DNA of 64,000 bases from Bacteroidota bacterium. GTDB taxonomy: Bacteria > Bacteroidota > Rhodothermia > Rhodothermales > UBA10348. This document shows, piece after piece, positions 61,099 through 64,000 of the stretch. The notes below the pieces were generated by a model. The model saw nothing but the letters and a program-made list of their open reading frames with translations. It did no database searches and was not told the origin of the DNA. The first letter of the stretch is position 1, and each line of letters opens with the position of its first letter. Where the stretch lies: NCBI GenBank assembly GCA_029262835.1, contig JAJCYQ010000099.1:1-64000 (forward strand). The letters are read 5' to 3'. A program made the translations under genes and the position numbers.

Positions 61099-61117
61099 GC
61101 CACCCCTATTCTTGAAG

Positions 61118-61216
61118 ATTGGGAATCAAGTATACGAAATTTGGGAATCAACTCCCTGAAATTTGGGAACTGACCTCCCTAAATTTGGGAACCATCCTTC
61201 CGAAATCTGGGAATCC
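61118..61216. repeat. 22-bp iteron array upstream of the second DUF4143 gene
   Basis: Five units start at 61118, 61140, 61162, 61184 and 61206, each 22 bp. The conserved core is TTTGGGAA at the left and GAAA or TAAA at the right end, and the centre varies. The array fills nearly the whole gap between the ATPase start (61098) and the RES toxin stop (61219), covering the ATPase promoter region. The 22-bp period puts each site on nearly the same DNA face. Spacers are too short for CRISPR. Confidence 0.85.
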
Positions 61217-61218
61217 AA

Positions 61219-61683
61219 TCACCGGAGCCGCGCATCCACATCGAGCGGAAACGGTCCGCGGATGGCGATTCTGTTCATATCTGGATGTGACGGATTGAGC
61301 AGATAATTGTGGTGCCCCGGCACGACGACGCTCGGCACGCGAAGAACCGCACTCTGCGCAGCCGCCACCCACATATCGCCAATATGCTGGGTAGACGTGG
61401 GCGCCGGGACATCGCGACAATCGCCCGGCAGATGCTCGCCTGGCAGTTCGTCGATCATATCGCAGTCTATGTCCGCTTCAAAGACCACGCGATCCCTGAG
61501 ACCCCGAAAAGAAACCATATGTACGCGCAGTTCGAGAACCGCCAGCGCATACGAGTCCGACGTGTAGACGAGTGCCGTGCCGTGGCTGTTAAGCCGACCG
61601 CCGAGCCGCGCCTGCCGCGCCCCGTCTCCACTGAAGGCCGAGCCCGCGTGCTTACTTCGTACGATGCGCCAGACGGTAACCAT
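61219..61683 (-). CDS. RES-domain toxin
   Basis: A 154-residue protein from the ATG at 61683: MVTVWRIVRSKHAGSAFSGDGA, RLGGRLNSHGTALVYTSDSYALAVLELRVH and RVPSVVVPGHHNYLLNPSHPD. These are the conserved Arg, Glu and Ser blocks of RES toxins, which degrade NAD+ or ADP-ribosylate metabolic enzymes. It lies 11 bp after the Xre-type antitoxin, the standard order for this type II system. The upstream frame to 61818 falls inside the antitoxin gene and is rejected. Confidence 0.88.
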   Translation of the reverse strand: MVTVWRIVRSKHAGSAFSGDGARQARLGGRLNSHGTALVYTSDSYALAVLELRVHMVSFRGLRDRVVFEADIDCDMIDELPGEHLPGDCRDVPAPTSTQHIGDMWVAAAQSAVLRVPSVVVPGHHNYLLNPSHPDMNRIAIRGPFPLDVDARLR

Positions 61684-61694
61684 AGAGCTTCCCG

Positions 61695-62150
61695 TCAGGC
61701 CAGAACGCCATAATCCATCCGGTCGAGCAGCGCATCGACCTCGATCGTTCCTGTTTCGGTCTGCAGATAGGATAGCGGCGTTTCGCCGCCAAGTGCCCAT
61801 AGCGGCGTGTGAATCCACTGGCGGGCCTCGTCCGCCGCGAGCCGATCACCGCCAAAGACATCGACGGCGCGTTCGAATACGCGGGCCACACGGTACAACC
61901 GATCGGATTCCTCCTGGTCGAGGCGCCCCGCCTTGCGGCGCCTTGCCAACGTCCGGGTAGACGTGCCCATGATGAGAGCCAACTCCTCCTCGTCGAGGTC
62001 CGCATTCGCGCCGAGCCTTTCGAGCGCCGCAGGCGAGAACCCATCCTTGACGCGCCCAAGTATGTCGGCCGTGGAACGCGCGCGCAGGCCAAGCGACCAG
62101 CCGAGTACGCCGCGTGCCGGATTCGGTGTCTGTCGTAATGGGATGGTCAT
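61695..62150 (-). CDS. Xre/MbcA/ParS-type antitoxin of the RES module
   Basis: A 151-residue protein. GFSPAALERLGANADLDEEELALIMGTSTRTLARRRKAGRL is the Xre-like helix-turn-helix, and the C-terminal ARQWIHTPLWALGGETPLSYLQTETGTIEVDALLDRMDYGV is the toxin-binding domain that inserts into the RES active site. The ATG at 62150 is preferred over the frame reaching 62801, which reads through the neighbouring glycosyltransferase gene. An imperfect palindrome lies 13-49 bp upstream of the start. Confidence 0.88.
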   Translation of the reverse strand: MTIPLRQTPNPARGVLGWSLGLRARSTADILGRVKDGFSPAALERLGANADLDEEELALIMGTSTRTLARRRKAGRLDQEESDRLYRVARVFERAVDVFGGDRLAADEARQWIHTPLWALGGETPLSYLQTETGTIEVDALLDRMDYGVLA

Positions 62151-62162
62151 GGTGTGAATGTT

Positions 62163-62199
62163 TTTGCCATTTGGCTGTTTATTACAGCCACGTGGCAAA
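62163..62199. promoter_or_regulatory. Imperfect palindrome, candidate operator of the RES/Xre operon
   Basis: TTTGCCATTTGGCTG (62163-62177) and CAGCCACGTGGCAAA (62185-62199) pair over 13 of 15 positions around a 7-base centre, just upstream of the antitoxin start. Autoregulation by the antitoxin at such a site is typical. No T-run follows on either strand, which argues against a terminator. Confidence 0.45.
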
Positions 62200-62262
62200 C
62201 GCCGGTTGGTTCCCCGTCGCGGAGCACCTCGCTCCACGGGTGGCCGCTGGGCACTTGAAGGC

Positions 62263-63534
62263 TCAGCGTGCACTGGCCGCCTCGCGGTAGATTTCGAGGA
62301 GGCGCGCCGCCACGACGTCGTCGCTGAAACGCGCCCGGCAGCCGGCGCGCAGGGCGTGCGCGTCGTACCGCGCCGCCTCCCGGCGCATGGCCACGAGCGC
62401 CGTCGCCATCGCTTCGGCGTCGCCCACCGGCACGAGCACGCCCTCCTCCGGCCGTAATATCCACTCCGGCCCGCCGCATGCCGTAGCCACGACCGGCCTG
62501 CCCAGCGCCAGCGCCTCCACCACCACCATCCCGAACGTCTCGTACCGGCTCGGCAGCACATACGCCTGGCACGCCGCCATGGCCCGCGCCACCTCCTCGC
62601 GCGAGAGCCGCCCCACGAAACGGATTCGCTCGCCCGCCCCGCTCGCCGCCGCCTGCCGCTCGAGCCGCGCCCGCAGCGGCCCATCGCCCGCAATCGTGAG
62701 CACTGGCGCTTCTCCGCCCGGCCCGTCTTCGCCCGGAAACGCCCGCGCAAACGCCTCCACCAGCACCTCCACCCCTTTGTTTTCCTGTAGATGCGACACA
62801 CTCAGGAATTCGAACGCGCCCGCGCCCGGCTCTTCTTCCTCAAGCGGATACTCCAGGAACCGGGCCGATACGCTGTTCGCTATCGGCGCCCAGCCGCCCC
62901 CCGTGCGCTCCCCCATGCTTTCCCCCGCGCCTCCAAACAGCGCCTCCAGTCGGGCGCAGAGCGCTGGGCTCACCGCAAGACGCGCCGCCGCGCCTGCCGC
63001 CACGCGCCCGTAGGCGCGCCGATCTGCCGCGCCCAGTCGCCCCAGCGCATACATGCTGTGATGCTCCGTAATCACGTACGGCACGCCGTAGCGCCGCTTT
63101 ATGGCACGCGCCAGGTGCCCGGCGCGGTACATGGCCTGCACGTGGAGGACGTCGGGCATGCCGTGCGCATCCACATATATTTTGAACAAATGCAGGCCTC
63201 GTTGCACCAGAATCCACCGGTTCAGCCTCGGAAACATGGGCAGCCACGACATCCCCTCCGAGCGCACGGTCGGGATGGGCGCTGCGGCCCCGCCTTCGGC
63301 CGCCGATCCTGTGCGGCGCCGGCTACCGCGCCACAGGCGCGCCACCCGGCGCCGCCACGCCGTCAGCTTATACACATGCGCATATACGATGCCCACGCAA
63401 ACGCCCCGCTCCGCGAGCGCCTCGGCCTGCTCTCGGAACAGCACGCCCTCTACACTGCCAGCACCACCCGTGGCGCCCGCATCCCCATCATCCAGCGGAT
63501 ACCAGGAAGGCAGTATGAGCACATGCGGCATCAA
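62263..63534 (-). CDS. Glycosyltransferase family 4
   Basis: A 423-residue GT-B enzyme. HVLILPSWYPLDDG opens the fold, VLHVQAMYRAGHLARAIKRRYGVPYVITEHHSMYALG is the acceptor core, FEFLSVSHLQENKGVEVLVEAF starts the donor half, and LPSRYETFGMVVVEALALGRPVVATACGGPEWIL carries the E-x7-E motif. It overlaps the sulfotransferase gene by 4 bp and is rich in Ala, Arg and Gly, more GC-biased than the enzymes of the central cassette, so it looks native to the backbone. Confidence 0.9.
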   Translation of the reverse strand: MMPHVLILPSWYPLDDGDAGATGGAGSVEGVLFREQAEALAERGVCVGIVYAHVYKLTAWRRRVARLWRGSRRRTGSAAEGGAAAPIPTVRSEGMSWLPMFPRLNRWILVQRGLHLFKIYVDAHGMPDVLHVQAMYRAGHLARAIKRRYGVPYVITEHHSMYALGRLGAADRRAYGRVAAGAAARLAVSPALCARLEALFGGAGESMGERTGGGWAPIANSVSARFLEYPLEEEEPGAGAFEFLSVSHLQENKGVEVLVEAFARAFPGEDGPGGEAPVLTIAGDGPLRARLERQAAASGAGERIRFVGRLSREEVARAMAACQAYVLPSRYETFGMVVVEALALGRPVVATACGGPEWILRPEEGVLVPVGDAEAMATALVAMRREAARYDAHALRAGCRARFSDDVVAARLLEIYREAASAR

Positions 63535-64000
63535 AACGTGTAGCCAAACGCCCGCACGTCCTCCCGGTAGATCTCCGCCACGATATCCACCGCCGCCGGA
63601 TCCTGGTACGCCGCGCGATACGCGGGCTCCGACGTCGCCGCCCGGTCCGCCCCCGAGCCTGGCTCCGCCGCGCCGTCCGTCCGCCCGGCATCTCCCACAT
63701 TCTCGCGCGGAAGCTCCGCCAGCAGCCCCAGCCGCGCCGCCACCTCGGCAAAATCCTGATCAATCTGCTCGAATCGCCCCACAAAATCCACGGCCGGCTC
63801 GCCATTCGCGCCAAGCACAAAAAACGACTGCGGCAAAAACATCAAATGGCTGCGGAAGTGCCCCTCCGCCAAGCCGCGCCGCACAAAATCCGTAAAGGAA
63901 GTATAGGACCGCACGTCCGCCGCGATGGTCTCCGGCTGCTCATCCGCCGCGCCGCCCCCAGCCTGACCATCCACTCGGCCGCCCCCGGGCACCTTCCCCG
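63531..64000 (-). CDS. Sulfotransferase (Sulfotransfer_2-like), C-terminal part
   Basis: The frame is open to the window edge, so the N-terminus with the PAPS-binding loop is missing. SFTDFVRRGL, FLPQSFFVLGANGEPAVDFVGRFEQIDQDFAEVAARLGL and VDIVAEIYREDVRAFGYTF are typical of the C-terminal half of family 2 carbohydrate sulfotransferases. With cysD/cysNC providing PAPS it implies sulfation of a glycan. A low-complexity Gly/Ala/Asp segment interrupts the domain near the middle. It is coupled to the glycosyltransferase downstream. Confidence 0.72.
   Translation of the reverse strand, partial: GKVPGGGRVDGQAGGGAADEQPETIAADVRSYTSFTDFVRRGLAEGHFRSHLMFLPQSFFVLGANGEPAVDFVGRFEQIDQDFAEVAARLGLLAELPRENVGDAGRTDGAAEPGSGADRAATSEPAYRAAYQDPAAVDIVAEIYREDVRAFGYTF

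Noticed and set aside
61118-61216. CRISPR array
   Set aside because: The whole unit is 22 bp with an 8-bp core and no room for spacers, and no cas gene is near. The 21-bp array at 51 kb fails for the same reason.
1-64000. tRNA, rRNA, intact insertion sequences, integrases or prophage genes
   Set aside because: None was seen on reading either strand. Mobility is suggested only by base composition, repeats and decayed accessory genes.

Overview
The window is chromosomal DNA of a moderately GC-rich bacterium. Start codons rarely have a clear Shine-Dalgarno site, the one clear lipoprotein has an acidic stretch straight after its lipobox cysteine, and the polysaccharide genes look Bacteroidota-like. 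A Rhodothermales or related lineage is my best guess, at low confidence. No rRNA, tRNA, intact transposase, integrase or CRISPR array was seen.

Layout. (1) 1-1471 is a graveyard: a window-truncated Rpn/PD-(D/E)XK nuclease gene with a damaged N-terminus, an orphan antitoxin beside a decayed ParE toxin, and one copy of a dispersed repeat whose second copy lies at 57.8 kb. (2) 1472-6523 holds export and precursor genes: a WbpA-type dehydrogenase, a YjbH-like outer-membrane protein, a lipoprotein, and a divergent PglF/WbpM-type dehydratase. (3) 6520-44252 is a run of 29 minus-strand genes with no gap above about 100 bp. It is a surface-glycan cassette running from a Wzc tyrosine kinase, an SLBB protein and a PglK-type ABC flippase down to a complete bacillosamine module (pglE, pglD, pglC). 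(4) 44403-50811 holds gmd, ugd, a second UDP-GlcNAcA 3-dehydrogenase, and cysD/cysNC for PAPS, with a DUF2061 gene interrupted by an amber codon. (5) 51207-57435 and 61219-62150 are defence or toxin-antitoxin islands: UPF0175, DUF433/DUF5615, DUF4926, a tandemly duplicated HEPN two-gene module interleaved with VapBC, two DUF4143 AAA ATPases, DUF4160/HTH and RES/Xre. (6) 58257-59881 carries an epimerase and CysH. 62263-64000 carries a glycosyltransferase and the C-terminal part of a sulfotransferase.

How the genes work together. PglF, PglE and PglD would make UDP-diNAcBac, and PglC would load it onto the lipid carrier. WbpA, WlbA, WlbC and WlbB would make UDP-2,3-diacetamido-2,3-dideoxyglucuronate. 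Three WbpG-like PP-loop amidotransferases, two HisF-like proteins lacking the first HisF catalytic Asp, one HisH-like glutaminase and two AsnB proteins point to heavy amidation or amidination of sugar carboxyl or acetamido groups. Three formyltransferases and four DegT-type aminotransferases point to formamido sugars. Six GT4-like enzymes assemble the repeat, PglK flips it, a Wzy-like protein polymerises it, and Wzc, SLBB and YjbH proteins control length and export. PAPS synthesis plus the sulfotransferase at the right edge suggests sulfation somewhere in the locus.

The most unusual items are the amidation-rich cassette, the duplicated HEPN/partner module with a collapsed VapBC scar, and several families of helically phased short repeats (10, 21 and 22 bp) in front of accessory genes.
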